Part shown: one piece after another, positions 33,300 to 45,696 of the stretch
Layout: every line of letters begins with the position of its first letter
Numbering within the stretch: the first letter of the stretch is position 1
NCBI RefSeq assembly: GCF_029227915.1
Contig: NC_079883.1
Span: 3,844,001 to 3,908,000, forward strand
DNA from: Hydractinia symbiolongicarpus
Lineage: Eukaryota; Cnidaria; Hydrozoa; Anthoathecata; Hydractiniidae
DNA length: 64,000 bases
Direction: 5' to 3'
The notes under the pieces: generated by a model
Database searches by the model: none
Told to the model about the DNA's origin: nothing
The model's input: only the letters and a program-made list of their open reading frames with translations
Position numbers and translations under genes: made by a program

Positions 33300-34421
33300 T
33301 TCGTCACTGATTAATTATCATCTTAATTACTATCTTCATCACCAACATCTCTCGTCTCTCTGCTACATTTCTGCATTTGCAGGTAGGGATTGCACAGCTG
33401 CAACTTCACCACCAACATTTATAAATGTAGTGGCATCTAATTTTTGTCAAGAAGTTCGGGATGAACAGAACAAAGATTTTCACATGTAATTCTCGGAAAA
33501 GAATGTCATCTTTCACTATGTCGTTCCTTTCTGGAAATCCTGGCATTCGGTCTGAAAATAATTCCTAAAGGTTTTCTTCTCCTGCATATTTCCGGATCTT
33601 GTAGCTATATTCTTGTGATATTTTTCTTTTATGGGCACCTTTATCTATAGTAAGTAGTAACAGATGGTAGGGTGAGCAACTTGATTGCTTATAGGTTTTC
33701 AATGAGGGTAATTGTCGATCAATAAAGCAAAATATATTCCTTCAAAAGAAAACTTCTTGACCAGCTTCCTTAGCCATTCTCCAAACAATTTTCCATCCAC
33801 CCAACCTTTTCGTTGATTTGTATACTGACAAGGTAAAAACTTGAGATTCTTGAAGCATCGTGTATTCTTGACCTTCACAATAACGAACATGAGTACCTTA
33901 TCGACATTCGTGTTTGCTGATGCTATGCCGGTAGTAGGTATTTTACTTAAGCTTTCCTCTAGAGCGCTTCTCTATCTTCAGCTTATATGTTTTATTTGGA
34001 AGGCATTGATAAAAATGTCCGAATTCTTTCGGGTTTTAAATGTTTTTTAGGTCAAACTTTGACAGTTGGAAAAGAAGATTCCCGTTACGTATTTAACCAT
34101 CTCTGGCGTGAATGATTTCGACTACCCGAAAACTATCTTAATCAAAATACTATTTCTTTATTTCTTCCAGCGTTGAAGCCAAACATCTGGAGCATGGAAG
34201 TTTCAGTGTTTAATCCTTTGACAATAGTAACAACCAACCTTTGAACTCCCGCTAACTCGAACCTGAAAAGTCAAGTTAACGAAAGTTCGAGTTATCCGAC
34301 GTTCGACTAAACCGGAGTTTTTTATAAGAAAGTATTAACAAAAGTTCAAAGGGCCCAAGAAATATGTTCGAGGCAATGAAAGTTCTAGTTATCCAGTGTT
34401 CAAGTTACCGGGAGATAACTG
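33300..34421 (-). mobile_element. Second Tigger-type transposon relic with one visible end
   Basis: Minus-strand translation gives NPKEFGHFYQCLPNKTY then KLKIEKRSRGKL (about 34050-33960), VIVKVKNTRCFKNLKFLPCQ and TNQRKGWVDGKLFGEWLRKL (33890-33750), FALLIDNYPH (about 33700), IDKGAHKRKISQEYS (about 33620) and a degraded tail near 33400. The order NKTYK, VKNTRCFK, KGWVDGKLF, LLIDN is that of a pogo/Tigger DDE domain. It belongs to a different subfamily from the gene at 18-20 kb. The right end, reading inwards, is CAGTTATCTCCCGGTAAC, ending at 34421 and followed by TA. Subterminal AAGTTCGAGTTATCC words (34240-34400) fit. The left end was not found. Confidence 0.75.
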
Positions 34422-35284
34422 TACATTCAAGTGTTACATACTTCGGAACTGATTATAAACAGTCTGGTCAACCAATTTATACATGATTTACATTGGTTTC
34501 TCTTTTTTATGCATTCAATAAGTATTTTTCGTTTTTTTAACCTTCTTGACTGGTTGATAAAATATTCTTAGGTACAGAGTTGTTAGGTATTTCGCAGCTG
34601 CATTTTTCACGAAGTGTTTTGTGAGTGTACTTAATTTTTCCTGCAATCAACATGTTTTTACATATAAACAAAACCACAACACGGCAAACATAAAACAACA
34701 AACAAATTAGGAACACTGGCAAATGTCAAAACATTAAAGAAATGAGCAATCCAAACAAATCTTATATCAGACGTTATCATGCTATCATGACAAAGTGGAC
34801 TCCAACAAATGGAGAAATTCTCAATGCGCGATTAGAATCGGAAAATAAGTACGTTAAATTTGAAGTAAATACAAGTTGCATTTAAAAGGCGCGATGCCTT
34901 TCCAAAGAAAGAGGTGCCCATTTCGCTAAAACTATTTTTTTCTATGTGTTAGCGATGAAGAATCGTAGGCGATGGGGGTGGGCTAAAGACTCCTTTGCTA
35001 TCCATTTTCGCTACCTCAATTTACCACTATTAAAGTAGAAAGTTATATTTCTTTATTTTTCTTCTTTTTTTGTAATTTTGAATTCACATGAGGTAGAATT
35101 AAGCAACATAAAACATAAAAGTCTCTTAAGCAAACACACGAGACATTTTTTTTTTAAAATAACGAAAAATCGTTTTTTTAATTATCATCAGGTTCTTTCG
35201 GTTCTCTGTTCTTTCGCCTCTCCCCACTCGCCTCTATTGCTACGGTCCTGCTGCTAATTTTTTTTTATCTTTGTTGTAAATATT
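34422..35284. other. Gene-free stretch
   Basis: AT-rich. The segment 34895-35000, with GGCGCGATGCC and GTAGGCGATGGGGG words, is slightly GC-richer but shows no ORF or RNA fold that I could support. Confidence 0.35.
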
Positions 35285-35840
35285 ATGTCTACTAAATGCA
35301 ACTTATCTTCGATATGATTCACGCTGTTTACATCAAACAAAAAAATGGAAAAGCTAATTGGTACAATCAATGTCTAGACAATATAACAATCAAATACAAA
35401 GATTTCACGTGATTTACTAACTTATCGAAAATTTTAATTAATTGTCGAAAATTGACAAATTATATCTTTATCTGCATAATTTTATAAATGCTTGTAATTT
35501 CGTGACATTTTTTCCAAAAAATGGTAGCTATGTGGTGAAACGTGCCCAGATTTTACCTAAATATATCTTTTTATACATTTGTGATAGGGATTTTGTTTGT
35601 TTCATTCGTTAAAAGTGAACTTATTTATGTGCACATCTAACTAACTCAATGCAACAATAAATAACGAAAAAAAGTTGTATTGACATATTTGCATTTTCTT
35701 TCCTGTGTCATTTTTTTTTCTTTTTTTTAGCATTAAAACTTGTAAACAAAAGTTGTTTTTTAGTATTTTATTAAAGAACAGTTTATTCTTATCACCTAGT
35801 ACTTGTTTGATTTTAATTTTGACTTTCTCTTAGGATAAGT
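35285..35840 (+). repeat. Diverged duplication, copy A
   Basis: Collinear with 36588-37070. Shared words include TTTCACGTGATTTACTAAC, GAAAATTTTAATTAATTGTC, ACAATCAATGTC and GTGCCCAGA, with indels between them. No ORF. It looks like two old copies of one non-coding element about 1.3 kb apart. Confidence 0.75.
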
Positions 35841-36587
35841 TAGTGATATAAATTTCTTTTATAAACGATCATCATGTTGACATTCTAGCAGTTAAAGTTA
35901 TTACTGAACTCTCATTTGTCGTAAAACTATGTTTGTTGGTACGCCAAGAAATGTTCCTATGTTATAGGAAGTTTTTGCCTTTTACATTTAAAAAAGTTAA
36001 AGCTGTTTAAAAGTCGTAATTTGTTATTTTTTTTTTGTTATTTGTTATTTTGCATATGTTGTATGGCCTTGTCGCTTCTAGTTTGTTTAGTAGTATTGTG
36101 TTCGTAAATCTGTGTATACAGTTCTTAGCATGTCTTGTCTGTATGCGTTTTGTTTGTGTTCGTTACATTCAGTAGTCGTTCGTATATGTCGTAATTATAG
36201 ATCGCTTGTTTGTTATTTTTTGTGTTTTCCAAGAGACGTTCTCAGGGTGGGTGTTTGTTTCCACCCATTATCTGATTTTTACGTGAAGTATTTGTTAGTG
36301 TTTGTATACGCATTGTGTAAATGAGATTGTTTTGTCATGTAGTTTATTCAATTCCGTTTAGTTATTTTACACTTGTATTGATTGGCTGTATTGGATATAT
36401 TCATGTTTATTAGTTAGTTGAATTCGTTTTTACGGTGATGTTATGTGACTTATTCGTTCAAATTAACTGGTATATGATAGTATCTATCACAAAGTTGCAT
36501 TGATGATTGTGGTTATTAAAAAAGAAATATACATGTTTTTAATATTTTATATTTAATGGGGAGATTTTTCGCCCAAAGTATTTTGTT

Positions 36588-37070
36588 TACTTAATGCAGC
36601 TTATCTTCTGTATGAATAACACTGTTTACATCGAATAAAAAATAGGAAATCTATTTGCTACAATCAATGTCAATATAACAATCAGACATTTCACGTGATT
36701 TACTAACCTATTGAAAATTTTAATTAATTGTCGCAAATTGACAAATGATATCTTAATGATGTTATCATGCATTTGATGTGCCCAGAATTCATCTAGACAC
36801 ATTTTTCTATAGATTAGGACCGATTGGGAGTTTGTTTACGTAAACAGAAAAAAATACGTGTCATTAGTGTGGTTATATATAAAAAAATAAAAAATAACCA
36901 GGAAAAGTTTTTTTAGCATATTTTACCTGGTTATTTTCTTCCTGTTTTTTTACAACTAATGATCATTTTCTTGCATTGGCAAGTGTAAACAAAGATGATT
37001 TCCAATAATTTATTCCTGTCAACCTCTTACTTGTATCGCTTTGTTTTAATTTAGATCTTGTTCGCTTACA
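36588..37070 (+). repeat. Diverged duplication, copy B
   Basis: Second copy of the segment at 35285-35840, same orientation. A short inverted pair, AAAATAACCAGG and CCTGGTTATTTT, lies near 36890-36937 in this copy. Confidence 0.75.
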
Positions 37071-40000
37071 CTGCAACAATTCTGGGAAACTTCTGTGCCA
37101 AAGTTAGGAGAGCTATGGAGCATCAGAGTTCTTTGAGATAAACATTGAAAGTACTTTCGAGATTTATCTCAAAGTGCTTTTAGCTGATAAAGGTGAGAAG
37201 TGGTATAAAGAAAAAGGCTGAGGCCACGGAAATGTGTCAAATCAAGCCATGATTTTGTTAAGTAAATTATAGTTTCCTTAATCAACTATGTACGAAAAAC
37301 ACAGCGCTGCATCTTTAATATGCCTCTTATTGACGTACGGTGCGCGACATTAGGACTTGTTTCTGATGAAAAAAAGAGAGTAAATTTTAGTGTGACCGAA
37401 ACTTCGAGATATTCCAATGTCTAGAGAACTGAAATAAACTGCAGATATGTTAGAACATCAATAACATGCAGAAAAAAACGCATGCTCAAGTAAAGACCTT
37501 CGTTATTATTCTTTTCAGGGACTGCAACAACACTTTAACATGCAATAAATTAGTTTTTTTTTACACAACATCCGTTTCTTTGTCGCTACAAACAAACTCA
37601 TTGCATTTGACAACATGTGAGAATCTCTATCCCTACGTTCAAGCGCATTTATACATATATAATTGACTCACAATGGAAATTCAACAACTACTCATCAATC
37701 CAATTTCCTAAAACCACCCAAATTTTAAGTACCAGTGGTAATCATAGCTAGAACAGCGTTGTTTATAAACAAAAGATGTGTGTAGCTGCAACTGTCACTG
37801 CAGTCATAATTATATAATATTGTCTAGAAGTTAATTTGCCGTAAATGATTACCTTGTTGTGAACTAGAACGTGCGCTTGACTTCGATTCTCAGACCTCTG
37901 GACGTAACGAAAAGAAAAGTTTTGGTTAAGTTGATCAAACATTAAAGAACAGCATCAGGATACCAGCTATTGACAAATTGGAGCTCCAGTAAGATGGCGA
38001 TTGAAATGCCTTATCGACCTAAAAAAAGGTTAAAAGTAATAACATTGGTGACCATGTTTGAACTATTACTTGTCTTGTATTTTATCTGTTTTTTATTAAA
38101 CCCGATTAAACACGGCACGTTTTGAATGGCACGTATAAACGCGAAAATTGTTGATTGTTGTGTCCCCCACCCCTCTGTCTGGGTATACGTGACTAGATTA
38201 CATAGTTATTGACAAAATTACGACACTGATGATCAATTTTTATATTTAACCGCTTTTTAACAGATGAGCGTGGTTTGGTATTTAAGATTGTTTCCGTGAT
38301 AAAATGTTTTTCCACGTTATTCTAAATTGTTGGCTAGCTTATCTAAATTTCGAAGTACCTTCCCATATTGTTATGAGTAATTTTTTTCATTATTACAGCT
38401 ATTTGTTTCGGTGAATCTGAGTAAATTTTCACGTACGCACTAATTACTTTCGACCTTCCCTCGTTATTGTATTTAAGTCGTCATCCTCCAGGCCAATCAC
38501 CTGACCGCTTAGTATGTTTTTTGTATCTTTTTCTTTAAAAAAATTAGGAGATTCGTTTCTGTTCGGAGTCCTAAGCTCCTGACACAAATAATGCACAACC
38601 AACGGACATGACCGTTCCCTGCTACTAAAGCAACATATTATTCTCCTTAATACAAAAGACACTTCGAAAACTGAAACCTTTGGCTAGACAACAGCTTTGA
38701 TAGCCTACATGTACGCCATTTGAAAAAAAACTAACTTTATGAGACAGCTCATTCTGCTGTTAGTCATATACAGGAAAATGTTACGTTGTGTTACAAAGTT
38801 AGCGTCATTAGATAGAGGAGTAATATGAGTCAATACGGGGATCACTTAAGGTATATCAATTGCTTACTATATTATACATATTATACTGATTCATGCAACG
38901 ACACCGCAGAAAAACATACATTGGCGTCATCAAGTTATTTTAAAATTTGCGGTTAACCCAACCGTTGTCACCTCCCACACACATTAAAACAAGGCTGAGA
39001 AGTAGTCATGAAATATAATATAGCATGTCCGGCAGGCAGTTATGTTCCTTAACATTTGAAACCTTCACTGCAAAAAACCCTCCATAGAAAAGCTACATAT
39101 TTTGAGCCGAAAAGAGCCTTGTAGCCAAATATTTTGTTACATTATGATTTGTGTTCTTAATAAAGTATATTTCAAGATAAAAAAAGAAGCTGTAGGGGTC
39201 TCAGAGCGCTTTTAGAGTAAAAAATGTGCGCTACTAGAGAAGTTTTGGACAATATAAGTGCTTTTAACTAGGCTGTTCCAAAGTTTTTGAAATAAATTGT
39301 TGTTACAAAACACACGAGATTGTAATGAAGTTCGAATCATTTGTTGGAGCGTCAATAGTTTCTGTCAAATTTGATTGGTTTCAAAAATATTACGACACTA
39401 TCTGTCAAAATTATGGTCTCTATTAACCGTCTTCTGCAGAAGTTAGAAAAATAAATATTTTATGTTTAAAATATTACCAACAATCAACCGTGATACTGCT
39501 GAACGTTAAAGAACTTCACGACTATCGAACATGCTTCCAAATGTAAAATTATATACTGAAGAAAATTTATGCGGCGTAAAGTAACCTGAAAAAAACGCTG
39601 CAACCGGATACGTAGCTCGATTTTAACTGCATTTAAACGCTTACATTTAACCCCTAATCATCCAACTACTCTGTTATATTAATACGCTAATTGCGTGTGT
39701 CTGTCTATGACAGGAAAAATGAATTTAGAGTGTTTTTCCTTAAAAAAAATCCTCAATAGCATATCATATTTGCTAAACTTTTTTTAATTCTGTTCTTTGT
39801 GCCATATTATTAAAATCTTTGCGTCATTGTAAAAATTTTTATAAAAATCACGAGTGATTAATTTTTATTGTTCCCTCGATGCATTTTCTTTGTTCTAAAT
39901 ACATGCATGGATAAAATTACGGACAATTAACATTGTGTTGCCTATTTCGTTTAAAAAAAATAATTATTCGCTCCTTCTTAAAGAAATTAACATAAACAAT

Positions 40001-43000
40001 ATTATGATCAGAAGAACAATAAAATTAGAGAACTTTTTTAAGTGGATTTTTGTTTGTGGTCTATTTCATTGGCACCTTTTGATTAAAATCGATCTATAGT
40101 AATTTTTATATCTAAAAAATTCCGACCATTCTCAGTTTCTGGATGTGATTAGTTTTTTAAATTAGTTGAGGCTAAAATTCTACTTATTTTGTTTTCATTT
40201 TAACCTTTTTTAAAAGCGTAAGGAAAATTAAGATTATTAAAGACAGCTTTCTTTTTTCTACTCAATGTGTTTTACTAAAAACAGGATTTTCACAACAGCG
40301 TAATGATTTTTTTTCGCAGAATCCGAAAAAAAAACTTCGTTCCCGACTTATCGCAGAACGTCGGAAACAGCGCGGTGAAAATGAGTGTAGACTTAATTCA
40401 TACTAAAGCCAGTTCCTTCTATAAGTGGTGTAAGTTTGGATTTTTCAAATTATGTATACTTTGATTCTTTTTTCTTCCTGCAGTGTTAGAAAAAGCTTAA
40501 CAGAAAGTGAAGTAATGGAATATTTTTTAGTTATTTACTAATAGAATAATTTAACCTGTGCTTACGTTTAGACAGGCTAAGATGACCAACGTTCAAGCCA
40601 AGCTGGCACTTGATTGAAGTGTACAGCATTTTTTTAAACATCAAAGGTTCTAGAAACACTTTTATCTAAGTTGCTCGGAAGTTTTGCATATTATATTCTT
40701 TAATTTACAATCTCTTAACCAATTCAAAGTTACTTGGGAAGTATAATACAATTCTGAAACTAACAAAGATGGTAGATTTACTTTCACGTTTAGTCAGATG
40801 GTTATTTGTAACGTGACCAAATATCCGAAGGTTTGTGATATAACTATTGGTTACTCATACGTACAATGCAGGTATGGACTCAAAAGACTTCCACAGACAA
40901 GGTTTAATCATATTGTTAGACTTCTAAATTGTTTTCCTACAAAAAGTAATAGAATTTGAAAGGTGAGGAAATTTTTTATTTTATTTTTGTAGAAAAAAGT
41001 GACTGAAGAAAGAACGTAAACCATTTTACCCAAAAATAAAACAGTGAATGAATTTTCTCTAAGGTTGAAAATTTGCCTCACGACATTTATTGTAAGAAAG
41101 ACGAAAGACCGGCGCATCTTAATATAATCATTGTAGAATCATGGCTAAGAAGAGTAAAATTAATTTCGGATTTTCTTATCTAACCCTGCATATTGATCTC
41201 GAAGTAGGTCATGCGGAGATTATAATGAACGCAAGTTAGTGGAAGGCGTATGTTAAATGTTTCCTTCTTGAGGTGGAGCGCTCATTAGAGGACAGCGCTA
41301 ATGACAGGAAGTATGATTAAATTTTAATTCGCAAAACCAAACGGAAAACCGTATTTTAAATAATTGGTTAGCAGTCCTTCCTGTCATGTAAAATTTTACA
41401 AGACAGGAAGAACTGTTGAATCGACGTTTAAAAAAAACTCACAAAACACTGGAATTATTTTAACTGAAAATCGTAAATAAATTCTTTATTTGATATTTAT
41501 AACTGGTTTTAAAACCGCTTACTACTTAAATCCCCCCACCCCTCGTTTCTATTTCTTTCTTTTCGCATGACATGTTGTAGAATACTTTTGATATTGAAAG
41601 CTCCAGATTTCCGTTTAAATTTACTTTAAAATTACTTTTAAAGGGTATTAATTTTTTTCAAGGCAACTAAAACTCTTAGAAACTAAATTTCCTCTTAAAA
41701 TATTGTCCCTGATCAGCTTATTCTTTGGTTTTAGGGATATTAGTTCCTTCCATCTACTGGGATAGCTTCCATTAACAAAAAAAATAAAACGATATTATAA
41801 TTTACTACATGTGATAATGCGAATATTTATTTAGCATCTAATTAAATTCAAAAATCACGGTTTTTCGCAACGTCTATGTACAAATGTTAGATGAGTATAT
41901 CTGTCTTAAATTGTTTTTACTATAATATTAAAGGTACCGTTTTCACGAGAGTTTTTTTCACTTTTGGCGTAAAATGAAACCAGTTTGATCTCCGTTGTTA
42001 GGCTTTTTACTGATTATATCCCTGAAGTGAAACTCACTTAGGTTTGAATTTCACAACAGCTGGAAAAACCTTGTTAACACACCAAAAAAACTAAAGCGCT
42101 ACTGCGCATGTAAAGCCGGTTGGTGTAAAAGATAGCTACAACCCGAAATTTTTACGCCACTTTAGGCGTAATGTAACCTCGCCTAAAACTCAGATTTTCT
42201 TGAATTTAACTTCACCTAGGTCGAAGTGAAGCTTTCATAAAATCGCAGCCTAAACAAAGAGTAATCACGTAGGAACTTTTAGCAAATTACATTTGCTCAC
42301 AAAACAATCTCTCCGACTCAAAATAATCAGCGGTAAAAAAACAATAATGTCATAGCGAAATTGCTCACATCAGCAAATTTCAACCCTTCTAATAATTTTT
42401 TTATGTTATGGTATATGGGGGACACAGTGTAACGGTAACGATTTGTAATCATACAATTGCAGGCTCTAGTTTTCCCGTTCGTACTATTTTTGGAGCCATT
42501 ATCGACCGCCAATCGGCCTGTCTGACAGGCAAGCAAGTTAAAGCAATATACGCGCAACATGGAGCAATGCCATACGTATCTTTAGCGGTGACGTGACAAG
42601 GGAAAAGTAGACAGCAATTAGGACAGAATCCACAAAAACATTAGACTTGCCGTTACTTACTTACTCTGTGTTTCTACAAAGTCTCAAACCTAAATGCATT
42701 TCCTTCCTTTAAAATAGACTTAACTCGGTTGCATGGATTGGTTCTAATAAATACATAAAGAACTTAAAACAGAAAAACAACATCTATTGTTAAAGAGATA
42801 TATAGGATATTGACTGTTGGCGTTTATATCTTTGCTTTCCCTTTTGGTATCGAATACACCTCCACGATGTTCTATTTTCTAGAGTACTATAAGAACAAAG
42901 AGAATCACAATATTAAACATTAATATCTATTTCTCAAATTATAAACTAGTATAGTTTTTGCTTTACCAGCATGGAGTTGCAATACCTTACCGAACATCTC

Positions 43001-44093
43001 AAGAAAAGTAATTTGGCTGTTAATGAAAATTAGGGGAAATCATGAGTCGTGAAGGTACCTAGGAAAATTAGTTGGGTTTAAGTTAGTCGGGGGAAAAAGC
43101 TACTCACAAAACACTAAAAGTAGTCACTTTTGGCTCATTTTTCCTCGACAAATATGCATATATCAGATAAAAAAAGATTATCAATTTCAAGTTTCGAACC
43201 ACATAATTGTTGGAGAAATCACGGCAAACCATAACATTTTTTAGTCATTCCTGTCTGGTTATGTCTATTATTTCAAACTGCTAACAATTATGTTACTAGC
43301 AGTGGCATATACCACTAGATCCCTTATAAAGAATTTTATGCGTAATACTAACATATACGTTTTTTGCTTTTGAATTCTATTTATTGCAAATTTTACGAAT
43401 TAAATATATCAATTTTAAATCGTGTTTCTAAAAAAATATTCTATTCTAGATAAATCTTCGCGAAATCTATAAAATCTATTAAATAGGGTGCCAATTATTG
43501 TTATTTCTGTTTGCAAATATTATTGACATTAGATTGGGTCCTAGAGAATTTAAAATTGTTCTCTGAACTACCAAAGAATAGGGTTTACAACAAGCTCTAA
43601 CTTTATATTCATGCTGGATTTTAGAATTTGCGTTTTTTATCATTTTTTGTCGCATAACTTTTTTTTAAAAAAAATTGATTGAAAATATTTTAAAATTATA
43701 CTTAAAATCCGACAAAAATATTTTTCAGGATGAACAAAAAAGCTTTTCCCATTTATTTGATTTTTGGATTAAATTATTAAGGTTACACGAGCAAGATTAT
43801 TTTTTTGTTTAATTTTTTTGTATTATTGCATAAGCGTACCTCTGTATTTATGCTAGTTATTTTATAAAATTTTAAAGTTTAGAAATCTCCATTAGCTTCT
43901 CTCGCTTTTCACAAAAATTATTTTGTGGGTGCAAAAAATATGAGTTTTTAACGTTGAAAATATGATCTGGTCGTTGACAAAATGGAGTGATTGAAAAAAT
44001 TTACACAGCTTTCTGCGGTGTAAAATACAACAAAAATATCAGTTTTAAGGCTTTAAAGTTTTCAGCGTTTATTTTGTTTTATTTCTTTTCCTA
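37071..44093. other. Seven kilobases without a recognised gene
   Basis: Mostly AT-rich intergenic or intronic DNA. Noted inside: a Helitron-5'-like scrap near 39678-39715 (AATACGCTAATTGCGTG then TGTCTGTCTATGAC); an exon-like acceptor and basic frame near 40317-40400 (see findings); a possible MITE at about 41935-42250 with AAGTGAA and TTCAC words in opposite orientations; and a 72-codon minus frame at 38444-38662 without motifs. No confident CDS or RNA gene. Confidence 0.4.
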
Positions 44094-44190
44094 TCTAGAT
44101 TATACTGGCATACGTCTGTCTGTCTGCCACGCAAAATGGTACCGAAGTAGCGAGACGCACGCAAAATGGTATAAAAAACGACTGTTTCTT
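44094..44190 (+). mobile_element. Short Helitron-like element, 3' end eroded
   Basis: Starts TCTAGATTATACTGGC after an A and shares CGTCTGTCTGTCT, CACGCAAAATGGTA, TAGCGAGACGCACGC and GGTATAAAAAA with the copies at 51058 and 57693. The hairpin and CTAG end are not preserved here. Confidence 0.55.
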
Positions 44191-45464
44191 TTATACCATC
44201 GCTCTCTCAAGTACTAAAATTTAATTTTACTTGAAACACATTGACTGTATTAAAAAACATTTTAAATGATTATTTTCACCCAATAGCCTTTATTTAACTT
44301 TCCGCGTGTTATAACATTACAACAATAAAATAACATTGATTAGTGTCCTCGCTTAACTTTATTAACTATTGGGAATTAGCCATAATAAAACGTTTTGCAA
44401 ACATAAATTTCGCAAATCGATGTACTTGGAAAATTTCGCGAGCATTAACTCTCGAAAAGAGGTTAATTAAATCTCTTCTTTATTATTAAAGCAGAAAATT
44501 GAAACTGAAAGAGAACACTCAAAGGTGAAATTCCCACAGTATTGTAAACGAAACAAAAATATGGTACAGTGCAAAGTTTGCAAACATCAAATTTGAGAAT
44601 TAAAGAAAAAAAATTCTTCGTGTTTATAAACTTCTGCGAATCATGCTCTTGGAAGATTTTTAAAAATGGATCAAAATTTGTGAAATTTGCGAAGGTTTCA
44701 GGGTAAAAAGTTTCTTCATTCGAAGTGTATGCAACTTGAATTAGGAATTGTAGAATCTACTTTGTTAAACAAGCGAGCATTTATAAATGCAGTTCTTTTA
44801 TTCCCGTAAAGTTTTTTTCTATCCTTTCTTGTATGCTGTCATTCAACTTATAGTAAAATGTATGCGATATGCTGGATAAGTCTTATTTTACCCCTTAGGT
44901 TCTTAAATGTTATTTATGGAAATAATAAAACAGAAGAGGTAAAACTTTTAATGCAAAATTTGTTTTTCTATCAAATCTTTATGCTCTTTTTTCAATTATT
45001 TGGGTTTTCCTATGCTGGCAAACATTGTGAATGTTTTAAATGTTTTATGTTTGTTTGCTTTCTTGTAACAAAGAAAGAACAAAACAAAGAAAAATCATGG
45101 TTGGATAATTTTCTTGTATTTAATTAAACCAGTGCGCGTGCTTTTTTAATCCCTTAACTAGGTCATAATTAATCTTAAATACCTTGTATTGATACAAACT
45201 GAATAAAATATCACAAGTCCTTCATTATTTTGTGGATACATTGTGTAAAAGAAGAGCACATTGACCAGAAGGTAATAACTACTTCTTTTTATATTTTTAA
45301 TTCCTTTACTTTTAATTTTTAAATTGCTAAATTGCTGATTGGAGTTTATCCTCTACACTTCAAATTTATGTTTTTCTATGTAATAAAACTTTTATTTAGT
45401 GTACACTAACTGTACTCACTTTTACTTATTTCTGTCTTGTTCATAAAAATTAGAAGTGAAAGAA
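44191..45464. other. Gene-free stretch
   Basis: AT-rich with TTTCGCGAGC and TTTGCGAAGG words near 44390-44700, like those at 32-33 kb. No coding signal. Confidence 0.35.
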
Positions 45465-45696
45465 AAAACAAGAAGCCCTGGGGGCTCTAAGAATTTCCGA
45501 GCGCTACCAAAATATTTGATGAAAACCTGCTAATTCGTTGTGTTATTGTGCCAAACATTCAAAGGGGTTTGGTGCATGAACCTCTGAAGATAAAGCCCAT
45601 CAGTGACATTATATCTTAGAACAAACGCAAACAAAACGAAACATGTCATAATAAACTCACATTTTAAAAGAAATTGCTAACAAAAAATACAGCCTA

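Noticed and set aside
38444-38662. 72-codon minus-strand ORF
   Set aside because: No ATG-based start, no motif and no splice partner.
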